Positions 37,119 to 47,867 of a DNA stretch of 64,000 nucleotides are shown one piece after another; positions within the stretch are counted from its first letter, which is position 1; each line of letters starts with the position of its first letter. This DNA is from Desarmillaria ectypa. Its lineage: Eukaryota; Basidiomycota; Agaricomycetes; Agaricales; Physalacriaceae. A program made the position numbers and the translations under genes. Location of the stretch: assembly GCA_030407005.1 (NCBI GenBank), contig JAUDYN010000004.1:1364001-1428000 (forward strand). The letters run 5' to 3'. Below the pieces are notes generated by a model. That model was not told the DNA's origin. It ran no database searches and saw nothing but the letters and a program-made list of their open reading frames with translations.

Positions 37119-38556
37119 CTACGGGCTCGCCATTATCTCGTCTGCAGGCACTTTTCTAAAATGCCGGTCCGGTGTCCGCTCACCATCCTCACCCTTGGCA
37201 ATGTGTTCAGGCGTCTTCTCACCAGCCGTCGTGTCCATCTCGGAGTCTCTAGCATCATCTTCTTGCGTACTGCAGATGCTCTGTGAATCTTCTGACCCTG
37301 CAGATGAATGTGCCGGTCGGATTGTAGGTTCATCATCAGTCGTCCAGCCTCCATCTGTCTCCGTCTCTGTCTCTGTCTCGGTCTCGGGTTCTTCCTCCGA
37401 CTCGGGTGGCCCGTGTTGGTGACATGATGCAGTTGCTTGTGGGTGATCGTGGACGCGGGCGCCAAATGCATCTATGGCACCCATGGCATGTGTTGGAACA
37501 GCAGCGGTTGAGGCGGTTGAAGACGATGGTGGCGGAGAAGAATCGGAGGAAAAGATGATAAGCTGCTCGGCATAACGTTGCATTTCATCAGCGGGGATGA
37601 CCAATCGAAAGTCATTTAGAAGGAGGAATTGGAGCTCGAGTTGGTTGAGCTCGGCCAGTGGTAGACCTCCAACCTGCCAAGTAGTTGGTAAGCGATTAAG
37701 GTATTATGAAAAAAGGTGCAGGGTCTCGTCTCACCTTGGCATACCGGGAGTTGGTGTAAAATACATCACTGAAGAATTTGCTGGCTACAGTTACACCTGC
37801 AATAACTAGCCTGTGTATGTTGTATGAATCAATGACGAAGGAGCGGCCGGTGGCCTCTGCGCTCAGTTTGGACATGCGATCAAAATAGACCAGAAGGGAT
37901 AGAAAGACTTCGTTGGTCGTTGGACAGTATTTGAGAATGCGCAAAAGATATGCTTCAAGGGTAATGGTAGGGATATTTCGTGCATGGAAAGTGAGAGTCG
38001 ACGAAGGAGTTGAGAGTGCTGCCCGTGAAGCAGATGTCAGCGTGTTCCATATCGGCAGATGGTCTAAGGCTGCTGTCGGCGATGATGGCTGTCCGAGAAA
38101 ATGGTCTGAAGACGACGAGGCATGGTCAAGGCTATCATTTGTAGCAGCAATCTGTGTGAGCAACGAAGCGAGAAGTCTGAGCAACTCAGGGGAGGGATAG
38201 GAATGGATATCGAACGACGAAGGCTGAACCTGTGGCGACGGTTGGGGCGGTGGTGCCGGTGGCTGGGGCGAGGGAAGTCGTGCTACACGCGGCGGCGAAA
38301 GGTGTCGTGAGGCTTGCCGACGCAGCGGTGGTGGTGGTGGGGCGGTAACATGGCGTGTGGAGGTCGAGGTTGACGGTGGCAGGTGTCTGGACGTCGAGAC
38401 TGACGTCGAAGAGGATGTTGATGTCGACGATGAGGACGACTGATTTGAAGACGACGATTTTCGATGAGTGGACGGGCGGGTGCGGGACGACGAGGACGAG
38501 GAGGTTCGGTGTGCCACGTCGGGCGATGGGTTGAAAGGGTGGACCAAGGCGAGCAT
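37119..38556 (-). CDS. Pho80/Pcl-type cyclin
   Basis: Regulatory subunit for a Pho85-like kinase. Two exons, 37735-38556 and 37119-37673, give 458 residues. The N-terminal 130 residues are Ser/Thr/Pro-rich, with a polyproline run. The cyclin box spans about 150-300: LTFHARNIPTITLEAYLLRI, LKYCPTTNEVFLSLLVYFDR, SFVIDSYNIHRLVIAGVTVA, SKFFSDVFYTNSRYAKVGGL, LNQLELQFLLLNDFRLVIP. These are standard Pho80-family blocks. The C-terminal 140 residues are acidic and contain an Asp/Glu-Thr repeat made by a hexanucleotide array. Relatives control phosphate response, glycogen and morphogenesis; the kinase partner here is unknown. The ATG used is 40 codons inside an open frame whose upstream part lies in AT-rich leader sequence. 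Confidence 0.92.
37355..37387. repeat. hexanucleotide repeat coding Glu-Thr
   Basis: Imperfect GTCTCN units on the + strand, read on the minus strand as alternating Glu and Thr in the acidic tail of the cyclin. Such arrays often vary in length between strains. Confidence 0.85.
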
Positions 38557-40201
38557 GGTCCCGTCTCCTTGAGTGTCGTCTGAAATAGCCGGGTAAGTGC
38601 AGATATATGAATCTGCAAGAAAAACAGAAAAAAAAAGAAGAAAATCGCGTAGTGAACGGTAGTAAACAACGATCAAGCTTAACGATATGTGGCTATCACG
38701 GTCACATCAGTCACATGGTTGCATTTCTGTTATTCAATCACAATTTCTCCTTTATCCATTGTTTGCCTTTTTCACTCTTTCAACCATCCGTTTTTTCATT
38801 CCGTCGTCTCCCACCACGTTTCAACCCCATACGTGGTGAAATTGAGGCATTTTCACTAGAAAGCGGATAGCTGAACCTGCACGTGGGTCCGGGCTCCTTT
38901 TAATTTCTGCTTAGATGACCGTACTACTCCGCCGGATCCTTTCTTCGCAAACCAGTACAGTTATTATCAACCAGTAATATTGCCAACGTTGCAGCTATAT
39001 TCGCTTGCTACTCAACATCTCGATGATGAGAACAGCGTACAGCTCTGTATATGGCAATCTCCATCGTTCTACTGATCCGTGCTTTCCCTCTGTTCTTTGT
39101 TTAATCACCACGCGTGGCTATCGGTTTGTTATTCCCCACTCGTGGAATTCTTCTGATGACACTTCGATTCGGATCTTTTCTCGGGAACTGGGAGTCGTAC
39201 AGATGTATAACTGTTCTTGATTTCGTGGGACAACACTATGTACGAAACTCACAGCAGGCGACAGCTTGTCGTTAACAGTGACGTTACTTGCATCTTCAGT
39301 CCTACCGTTTTTTCCCGCGTTTCAGCTATATCCCGCACGTTTGTCTCGACCCGCCTTTTGCCACCACCACGTTCCTTCATATGTCGTTATGTTGTCCCGC
39401 AGTGTTTAAATTACAATGGCTTGACAGTGGGGCCGGGACAGGGTGGGAACATGCAGGCCCAATAGAGTCCTTTACCCATGTCTTGCACTCTGGACCGCTG
39501 GACAGAGCCCTCAAACTAGAACTACAAATGAGTGGAGTTACAGACGTCTTGCTCGCAGCAAGAATCATCCGTCTTCATCGACGTCTTCTCCTTCTCTGTA
39601 CTGAGCGTCTAACTATGCACTTCATTTCTCAAATAACGTAACGTTGATCGAATAGGCATTCCTTGTTAATCCTGCGATCGCTACTGGAGGTATGGCATAC
39701 GGAATGGTGATCCGTCAGGAGGGTGGAAAGCTATAAACGATCAGTTCATTGTGATGAAGAAGACAGCACATGTATTCATAGATATCTCTGTAGTCGTTCC
39801 GACGTCGATATGGTGCCCGGCCAACTTATCGTGCGATTATCTGACTCTTCGCTTCGCCTAGGATGGGGATAAGAGTCTCTTTTTGTGTTCTAGTTTCCTT
39901 TTCTTCGTCTTCTTGCTCTCGTTATGACTGCGACACGCCTAGGAGGTTCGGGGAGAAGGTAGCCCTGAAAAGGGAATCAGCGGAGCTATTTACACGACCA
40001 GTGGGGCATGGAAGCATTGGTAGAGGGAAATCTTATCTACTTACGTTCGTGTTACATGCATTTGTTTTGTTTGTATGGCTGTTGTAGAATCTGCTTGATG
40101 GCATTGATATCATTACGGACATCAATTCCAGTCTGTTCTCAGCAAGAGCGTCGGATATCACTTATTCAGCGACAAAAGACATAACAATGTAGGAGTGCTA
40201 T
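38557..40201. other. 1.6-kb gene-poor stretch
   Basis: Cyclin promoter at the left; otherwise only short frames without splice support. No repeat structure was noticed. Confidence 0.4.
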
Positions 40202-41597
40202 TTACTTTAAATTACGACACACCACAGCTTGTAAAAAATAGTAACTACTTGTATGCTGGGGACATATAATATACAATAAATACTCACGGCCTTTGGTCAA
40301 ACCAGGTACAATATCTGTCCACCACTGGTCCTGAATCTCCTCTGGGATGAGCACTACAAATGTCACCATGCAAGGGCTCCGGGTCACGCTAGATGATCGT
40401 TCTGCTTCAATAAAGCCTTTGTAGACTTTAACGACAAGTTGTATATCCAAACCGGCCTTCTGGGCGTCTTTCAGACCCATTCAGGGTCACAATATTATCT
40501 TGAATGAACCATTTACGCTCTATTCCCAGCGTTACCGAGATGTATACGGAGTTCCTTCAGGATTTTGGCCAAACATGATACGATGAAGCCGGCGCCACTC
40601 CAGAAACGCATGGATAACTTCTCTGGTACCTGCTTGAGTTCCAGTACGCTGATTAGGTCATTATCAACGGCTAGTCCTCTGATGCGGAGATCCCGCAGGT
40701 GACAGTGTGAGTGGCGCAGTAAACCACAACCCATATAGTACAGAAAGTGCACCTTCCACCCAAACGCTCTCCAGTGTGAGGTTGCAGAGGAGCGAGGTCG
40801 AACGGTCAGGAAGATCCAATGCTTCGCGGAAGATATGGTCCGTGATAGTAACCGTCCAAGTCATCTATCATCATAGAATATTTCGAGAGGTGGGCATTTT
40901 CGAAGAGCGCGCAAGCAGTTGGCAGCTGGGCGCTCTCACGACCATGAGGAGTTGAAATCGAAGAAGTTAGGGAAATGGGAGTGGGATTTAGGAAGATATA
41001 AGAATGAAAGGGATTGGCGGTAGAGACTCGAACGTCACGTCCATTAGTTGCAATTTCGAAGGCGCTGATAATTAACCCAGCCACCATCGCTCGATATTGG
41101 AGTCTTGTATGCTGCCCAATATCGTGTAGAGTTCGAGCCAAGCATTGCGCTTGCAAAAAGCCACCTCTCCCCAGCGATTGGAATGCAAGGCAAGTACCCG
41201 GGAAAGAACTGCAGGTGCGATACCTTCTCGCCACGACTTCCCCCGACTCTGATCCACTCAAAGTGAAGTGCTGGGAGCGATCAACGACGTCTAGAGGAAC
41301 GATATAGGAACGAAGAGCTACACCAATTTCGATTGATATGCCATGCACCTGTGAGGAGATTGCTCGCCATGAGCGGCACACATGGCTGAAGAGCCATGAC
41401 ATTTGCAGACGATGCGTCCATGTATCTGTACCTGCACTCATCATAATTTCTGAGAGAACGAGTTGAATAGGCGACAAAGCCGCCTTGCAATGGGCTCGTA
41501 CTATTGCCTGCTTAATGTCGCCGTAGTGCTGGTTGTCAAGTCTTCCGGAGACATTTCCCGTGTGAAACTTTGCGCTCTTGTCGAGGGCAAAGAGCAT
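40202..41597 (-). pseudogene. F-box/LRR-like gene relic
   Basis: The frame 40806-41597 (263 residues) begins with a Lys/Arg-poor helix and a degenerate F-box: ALSPIQLVLSEIMMSA followed by LFSHVCRSWRAISS, the usual end of agaricomycete F-box domains. Downstream, in other frames, typical C-terminal repeat text appears: LDLPDRSTSLLCNLTLESVW (about 40750-40830), HCHLRDLRIRGLAVDNDLIS (about 40640-40710) and WSGAGFIVSCLAKILKELRI (about 40550-40600). The three pieces lie in order but in shifting frames without convincing splice sites, and the left part ends with LDIQLVVKVYKGFIEAERSS. I read this as a decaying member of the large mushroom F-box expansion. A functional multi-exon gene cannot be ruled out. 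Confidence 0.5.
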
Positions 41598-42264
41598 ATC
41601 AACTAGACATTAATATCATTCCGAAAAGGGTCGTTGCTGGAGAAGGGTTTGGCGGAGCTGTGCTCAGGAATGTGAGTGCTACTCTGGCTTCCGCGTGGTT
41701 GGGTATCTAAGCTTCGTGAAGAGCAATACCTTGATGATAAGATAACAGGCTTACAGATATGAATTTGGAGTTGCTAGCTTCTTGAAACGTTCATGTCGAA
41801 TTTTGGGGCGTGTTATGAGTATGGAGTTGATATGCAATTGAACAAGGAAGAAATGTACTGTATGCTGGACAACGATAGCAAAATCAAGATTCAAAGCACT
41901 TGGCAAACTTGGAGCAATAGGAAAATAGCGAAGCGACCAAAAAGGGAGGGTATTGGCACCGGCCCGGCTTCCGCACGATCAAAACAATGTTGGACAACGA
42001 CCACCATCAACTCATGGACCCATTCGTGCTTGCCAGTATTGGCAAATTTCAAGAGCCATAGATGGTAACCTTTTTGGCGCATCTTCCATGGAGCTAAGCC
42101 TCTTCAAGCTGTCCCACATCACCTTGCCAAGGTTCTGCATGTAATGTTCCAGTGGCAGTCGGTCATGGTCAACAGAATGCTTACCCCAGTCCAGTTAACG
42201 TGTTCTCCTGCCCGTTTAATATCGGCAAGACAGATATGAAGCTCCCGAAGTTCCTGCCTCGACG
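41598..42264. other. intergenic stretch
   Basis: No supported gene. Lies between the 5' end of the F-box relic and the 3' end of the next minus-strand gene. Confidence 0.4.
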
Positions 42265-43894
42265 TCAGCCACTCGACGAAAAATCTAAGACATGGCCGAC
42301 CTTTTGTTCCATGGCTCTCTTACCCTTAACCAATTTCTGGATCAGAGAAACTGATGACTCGCTGAACCCCTTTCTCTCCATGGTTTCAATGCAGTCGGTT
42401 CGCGGCGTGTCTGAATCCGCGTCTAGGCTGTCTTGCTTGTTGTTCAACAAAGCAGATGTTTCGACTGGAGCCTGTTTATCTGTGCCGTCGTCGAGGCGTT
42501 TCCGCTTTCCCAAGTATGTTCCCATGGCCTCATTCGTAGGGGTGTCTACCTCCATCGATATCTCCCGGGACCACGCTGATTTTGTGGATGCCTAAGCGTA
42601 CAAGGTTGGTTGAACAATATGCTGGAATCAACATGGAACTTACCCTCGGAGGCTTACGGCCCATAGGCTTCACGTTCTTCAGTGCTTCCTCGCCAAACCA
42701 GTCACCAACTCTAGAGAGATAGTTTTCTGTCAGCGACTTGGAGTCGTTCTCCCACCATTTTTGAGTCCGTTCTGGTGCACCGTAACTAGTCTGAACTTGG
42801 CGCAAGGCTTCTAAAGTAACTTCGAGAAGCTCCTTGCTGCTCGGGATGCGGCTATGATCCTGGACAGTTGCATAGTCGGTTTCTAGCCATTCTTCGATAT
42901 CATCCGGATCAAATTGAACATGTTTTTGGACTTTTGTGCGTGCTCTGATTGGTCTCTCCTGCGCTGGTGTCACTTGGATGATCTTGAGGGCTTTGTCGTT
43001 GGAAACCGGCACATCCTTCACCATAGTCGCAAATGTACTATTCATCTTAGCGTTCTGGGAAAATGCAGCTGTCAGTGCGCCAACGAGAGATTCGCCATGA
43101 TCAACGATAGGTTCTTCAAGAGCGGCCATGGGATCAGGAGCGGTTGTTGTGAGAGTGTGGGGTAGCACTTCAACGCTAGCGCCAGGAGTTTTAGTTCCAG
43201 ATGGCAACAGAATTGTTACGTCGACATCGTGCTGTTGCACTGTGGTAGTATCTGACGCGTCGTCACGAACAGTATTAGGAACCAACGTCGTCGTCGTAGA
43301 GGACGTGCGTAACGATGTATGTTTATTTGGTGAAGAATGTGCTGATCTGGGAATGACAACGCCGATAAATTTCGATGGTGATCTTGAGACGCGTGAAACA
43401 GAAGCAGCTTGCTTCGGGGGTGTTGATGGTGCTACACTGAATTCAGGCTCAGTGAAAAGCTCACTCGACGAATTACGTCCTGAATTAACAGGGCCTGTCG
43501 TTTTGTGGATTTGGGGCCCCTTCCGTTCCCTGAAGAACTCGCTGTCGACGCTCCCATCTGCATCAAGTTCATCACCTCCATCTGCATCGGGCAAATGTAA
43601 ACCGTTATCAGATGGTTCTGACGACGCAACATGGAGTGTGTTCCATGATGGCAAGTCTAAAGCACTGGTGGTATTTTCCGCAGCTCCCCCTTCTGACCTC
43701 AGGGAATCTTTAGTATCAGTAATGTTGTTTTGGACTGCATTTGGTGTGTGGACTTGATCTAGTATACTTACTAAATATGGAAACAGTGAAGCAGAAGTGT
43801 GCATACCTGTGTTAGCTGAGTATGTTGCTAACCCTATGTTCACCAATGGTGACATCAGGAAAGTGAAATTTTTTGATGAAGTTTCTGTCTCCAT
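42265..43894 (-). CDS. protein of unknown function, Ser/Thr-rich with basic motif
   Basis: I do not recognise it. Minimal model: 43807-43894, 42654-43759 and 42265-42591, 506 residues from METETSS. The middle is disordered and Ser/Thr/Pro-rich. The more ordered part reads VQKHVQFDPDDIEEWLETDY, TLEALRQVQTSYGAPERTQK and LSRVGDWFGEEALKNVKPMG. The C-terminal exon has a GKRKRL nuclear-localisation-like motif and a helical LIQKLVKGKRAMEQKV end. A pyrimidine-rich tract and CAG lie just upstream of the chosen ATG, which looks like an acceptor, so further 5' exons probably lie in the adjacent AT-rich segment. The 48-nt intron 43760-43806 is stop-free and in frame and may be retained. No membrane spans. 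Confidence 0.5.
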
Positions 43895-45060
43895 ATTAAG
43901 GCTTCTGTAAATCACCAAAAAAAACCAATCAGCATGTTTGTCAAATAATAGGTTGTAACAGTCAAGTGGATATTTGCATGTAATATAAGCAGAGCCACAA
44001 GAGGTTTTTATATCATTGTAAAAAAGAAGTGAGAGGCTAGAACCACATGAACAATAGTCCTGTGAAGGATAATGACTTTGACCAAAAATCTATGCCATTG
44101 TCAATGCCCATGGTTAGGATTTAGCAGACCCACAAGTAGACCAATCAGACATAGTAAACCAGGCAAGTTCTGTTCACTATAAGCCAATAAAGGTCAAGGA
44201 AATGCAGCCACTAAAGATGCAAGATTGCCTCTTGAGAAAAAAAAGACAAACAAGATGACAGTATGATAATGACAAGGCAATGTTCATCTTGAAAGGGCTA
44301 AAACAGGATAACTCACTTGTAAAAGATGAAAGAAAGTTCTTCTAAGTGCAATGAGAGGTATCAGTAAAGGTTAGATGAGAAATGAAGGTGGTTGAGAAAT
44401 TGGAAGGATGATGTTTGCGCTTGTTTACCATGAATATTAAGGTGGGGCACTGAAGCAATGGAAAGACCATGATCATCATCAATTCTGAATATTGCTTAAT
44501 GAGTAGAAATTCAGACACATATTTACTAATAACATTGATATAGAGGTGTATACAAATCATCCCATAATCTGCAGAAAACAACTGTCATATGCTATTTCAG
44601 AATCTAATCTGCTCAGGACTGTATAATACTTTCAGTGTCAATGGACCTGGAGTAAGGCAGGTTGTGTCATAATATCCTCTAAATTCTCTTTTATGAAAGC
44701 TGATGTGGTGTTTATGTGGTGGATGTGAAATACATATGTTTGATGATGATTCATTGGTGGCTGCTGCAAAACAAAAAGAAATACATCCCAAAAAACTGAT
44801 GTCTATGTCTGCTTAGATTGGCATCACCGCAAGCCACTTCTTTGCCTAACATGTCATTCAGAGATGCTTGATATTGACCAAAAAAAAAGGTGGTAAAGAT
44901 TGAACTTTTGAGACATCATTGAGAAAGATAGTCTACTGGCTAAATGTTGCCCAGTTCAGGACAGCAAGGCACTCAGTAAATATTCTCTTCTTTGCAAGAA
45001 TTTTGCAAGAATTTCTACAGCTACAACCAGCTGCGTTGTGATTGCTGTTTGACATATATG
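43760..45060. other. AT-rich island
   Basis: Base composition falls sharply here. Hand counts of three 60-base lines (44041, 44341, 44521) give 37, 37 and 28 % G+C, against 48 % for the line at 43201. On the minus strand one exon-like block near 44660-44780 (QPPMNHHQTYVFHIHHINTT, SAFIKENLEDIMTQPALLQ) is flanked by an AG acceptor and a weak GT donor. It could be the 5' part of the neighbouring gene or an inserted element. No transposase signature or terminal inverted repeat was seen. Confidence 0.6.
44992..45013. repeat. tandem duplication of an 11-mer
   Basis: TTGCAAGAATT occurs twice head to tail at the right edge of the AT-rich island. It may be a replication slip or the footprint of an insertion. 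Confidence 0.9.
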
Positions 45061-45169
45061 AGAAATTGCTTGAATCTTACACAGGTAGGGCCAAGTGCTA
45101 TCGGTCAGATTCGAAATTGCCGGCCGCCAAGCGCTCTTTTTCTCTTACTACCATTTCCTTCAGTTCTCC

Positions 45170-46947
45170 ATGAACGAAACACTGATTAGTGAGTGCTTTC
45201 TTCCTCTTCTGCCAAATGTATACCATTTATTATTCAGATCCATTCAATACCCTCACTCATCCTACGGCGGTGCAAACATCGTTTTATGCCATCGCTTCCT
45301 TCGCACGATTTGACCCCTCGGGAAGATATATCGGAGCTGGCAAGTACGATGGGTCTGTATCCATTTGGGACCTCGAGACAAGAGCTCAGATACGGACGTT
45401 GGATGGACACGTCAAGGCTGTCACCAATCTAGAGTGTGTGTTTGCAAACTGGATGTTCACTTCCTCATCTGACGCCTGCATAGTTGGTCAAGGAATTCTC
45501 GTTTCTTGCTTTCATCGTCAAAGGACTGGAATGTGATTATTTGGGACCTCGCCGCAGACTGGGAGCCCCCTCAGCGGTACAAGACTATTCGATTCGATTC
45601 ACCTGTGTTGTCGGCGTCTTTTCATCCCAGAAACAGGTATCTGAAGCGTTTTTTCATAATTTTCAAGAGAAAATTATAACGTTAAAGGTTTCAGTAAAAT
45701 CATCGTAGCGCTTATGGATACAGGTGATGTATATCTAGTGGATCTTCGCAAAGAACACCGATCGCGGGTTGAGTTGGTCGAAGTTCAAGAAGAAGGAGAG
45801 GAGGATTCACGGCAGTGAGTGCTGGTTTACGATTTTCCTTTTCCTAGCTGGCTGACTGTAAATAGGTCTGATATGACAGTTGCTAGATTCGATCCTTCGG
45901 GGAGGCATATCTTTGTGGGTACGTCGGCGGGAACCATATTGGTTTTCAATACCAGAACAAAAGCAGTGCGTACATCATGCCTAATGCATGCTCACTTGAT
46001 GAGCCTGAGCTCCCACAGATGATTGCGCGACATAAAATATCTGGGGCAGGCGTCATCAAAGGACTCGAGTTCTCACGAACAGGAAGGTAGTGCTCTGCGC
46101 GAATTTTTGACAGCCTGAGTTTCAATTGGTGCAGACGTTTAGTGACAAACTCTTCGGATCGCACCTTGCGACAGTTCAATGTACCGACGTACTCGACGAG
46201 CAAAGATGGAGAGGCATACCTTGAGCAAGAGTTGGAGCCCACACATCGTTTCAATGACCCTATCAACAAGACCGCATGGCACTCTATGGCGTTCAGTCCG
46301 AATGGCGAATGGCTTGCAGGGGGTAGGTGTATGCCCTTTGTTTAGTCTGAGAGGTACCAACTTTCAAAACAGGCGCCGCTGATACTGCCACCCATAAAAT
46401 CTATATCTGGGATATATCCAATGATGGTCAGTTTGCAAGCGCCTTGGATGGCGGGCGGGAGCCGCTTACTCATCTACATGTGAGCTCCTCGTTGAGTTTT
46501 CAGGTTGCGTAATTCGACTTGCTCTGTAGTGGCACCCTTTCAAGTCGTGCATGGCATCTACTACGAGACATGGAAACATCTTGATATGGCATAGTCCTAG
46601 TCCGGAGCGATGGGGCGCGTTCGCGGGAGGGTTCGAGGAGGTGGACGAGAACGTCGAATATGAGGAGAAGGAGGATGAATTTGACATTGTGAGTGGGCAT
46701 CACTGTTTTCATGTGTCGGCATCATTGTGAATCCGCCTTGTAGGAAGATGAGGCAGAGATTCAGAGGCGCAAGATGAAAGCAGAAGAAGAAGAGGTTGAT
46801 CTCGACACCGTTCCTGCCGATCCCGCTCAGTTCAGCACACGCCAATCGGTTCCGGGAGACGATGAAGATTTGACTTGGGCGGATCAGGAGCCGGATGACA
46901 ATAGCCCGTGGAAGATGAAGATCATCATGGAGAACGACGATACCTAG
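45170..46947 (+). CDS. SWD1: Swd1/RbBP5 WD40 subunit of the COMPASS H3K4 methyltransferase
   Basis: Core subunit of Set1/COMPASS, which methylates histone H3 lysine 4; nuclear. Ten exons: 45170-45188, 45238-45433, 45484-45636, 45695-45814, 45866-45965, 46019-46086, 46135-46322, 46373-46479, 46530-46688 and 46744-46947; 437 residues. It starts MNETLINPFNTLTHP, the usual Swd1/RbBP5 opening. WD repeats are seen as ARFDPSGRYIGAGKYDGSVS, WSRNSRFLLSSSKDWNVIIW, ARFDPSGRHIFVGTSAGTIL, KGLEFSRTGRRLVTNSSDRT and WHPFKSCMASTTRHGNILIW. The tail is acidic (EEVDENVEYEEKEDEFDIED) and corresponds to the activation and hinge segments of RbBP5. Every intron is 48-60 nt and all phases agree. Confidence 0.94.
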
Positions 46948-47867
46948 TGCATCATTCGGGCCATAAATTCTTTATCTCTACTCCGTGAATGTATGCGGCA
47001 TGCACTTTCGGCGAACACATGTTCGATGGTACTCTGGTTGTGACCGGCGTAAATTTCTGGTGAAGTAGTACATGGTTCTACATTAGTCTGATTTGGATTC
47101 ATTAGTGTTATTCCTAGTTTTTGTAGGCGAAGCCCGGTAAGCGTGTCGGGCCCTCAGTTTTCAAATGCCGGGTTTCTGCCACGTATCTTGCCAGTGACCC
47201 CTGCTTGATCGGGGACCTGACCGCAAAGAATGCGTTGCTGAAAATCTCGAATTTCATAGATAAAGGTTCTCTGCTGCTCGCCGATGAACCTCCAGCTTTA
47301 CCCGCATCAACGCGCATCTCCGCCTACAACATGATATTGCATGCGACCCTAGTGATGCCCTCGGCCGACCTGGCGCATAAGTTTTCAAGTAACTAGGGTG
47401 ATACCACCTTAAGAGCGTTCTTGTAGCGAATTTTCAGGCTTCTTGATTTCTTGAGCCAATGCGCTGGACGTTGATATCTTTATAAAAAGCGTAAAGGTGT
47501 AAATAAGCGCAGTAAGGCTTCCTGGGTTATTGCTTGTTCACAGTTCACGTTTTGACTTGTGGGAAAGAACTCGAGTCGTCACGCCTTCAGGCCATCAATT
47601 GAAATTTTGAAATGCATACTCTTCAAGCTAAAAGAAAAATAGAGAACCTTTCTCGTCATCGTACCACTTTTTGTGAAATCTGAAATGAATATTCTGAGCT
47701 GCCTGGGGAACTGTGGCCTAGAACAAAACCCAGTTAATTACTCCCAAGTTACTCCGGTTCTACGGCCCGTTGTGATCGATGACAGTCTGGATGATGTCAT
47801 CGTTTCTCGTTTCCTCACCTCTTACCGTCACTGTCTGACACGACGTCGACCGCCGTCGTCGTTGACA
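46948..47867. other. 0.9-kb intergenic region
   Basis: 3' flank of SWD1 and promoter of the next gene. The open frame starting at 47673 runs into the real coding exon, but its first 65 codons lack a good start context and are treated as leader. Confidence 0.45.
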
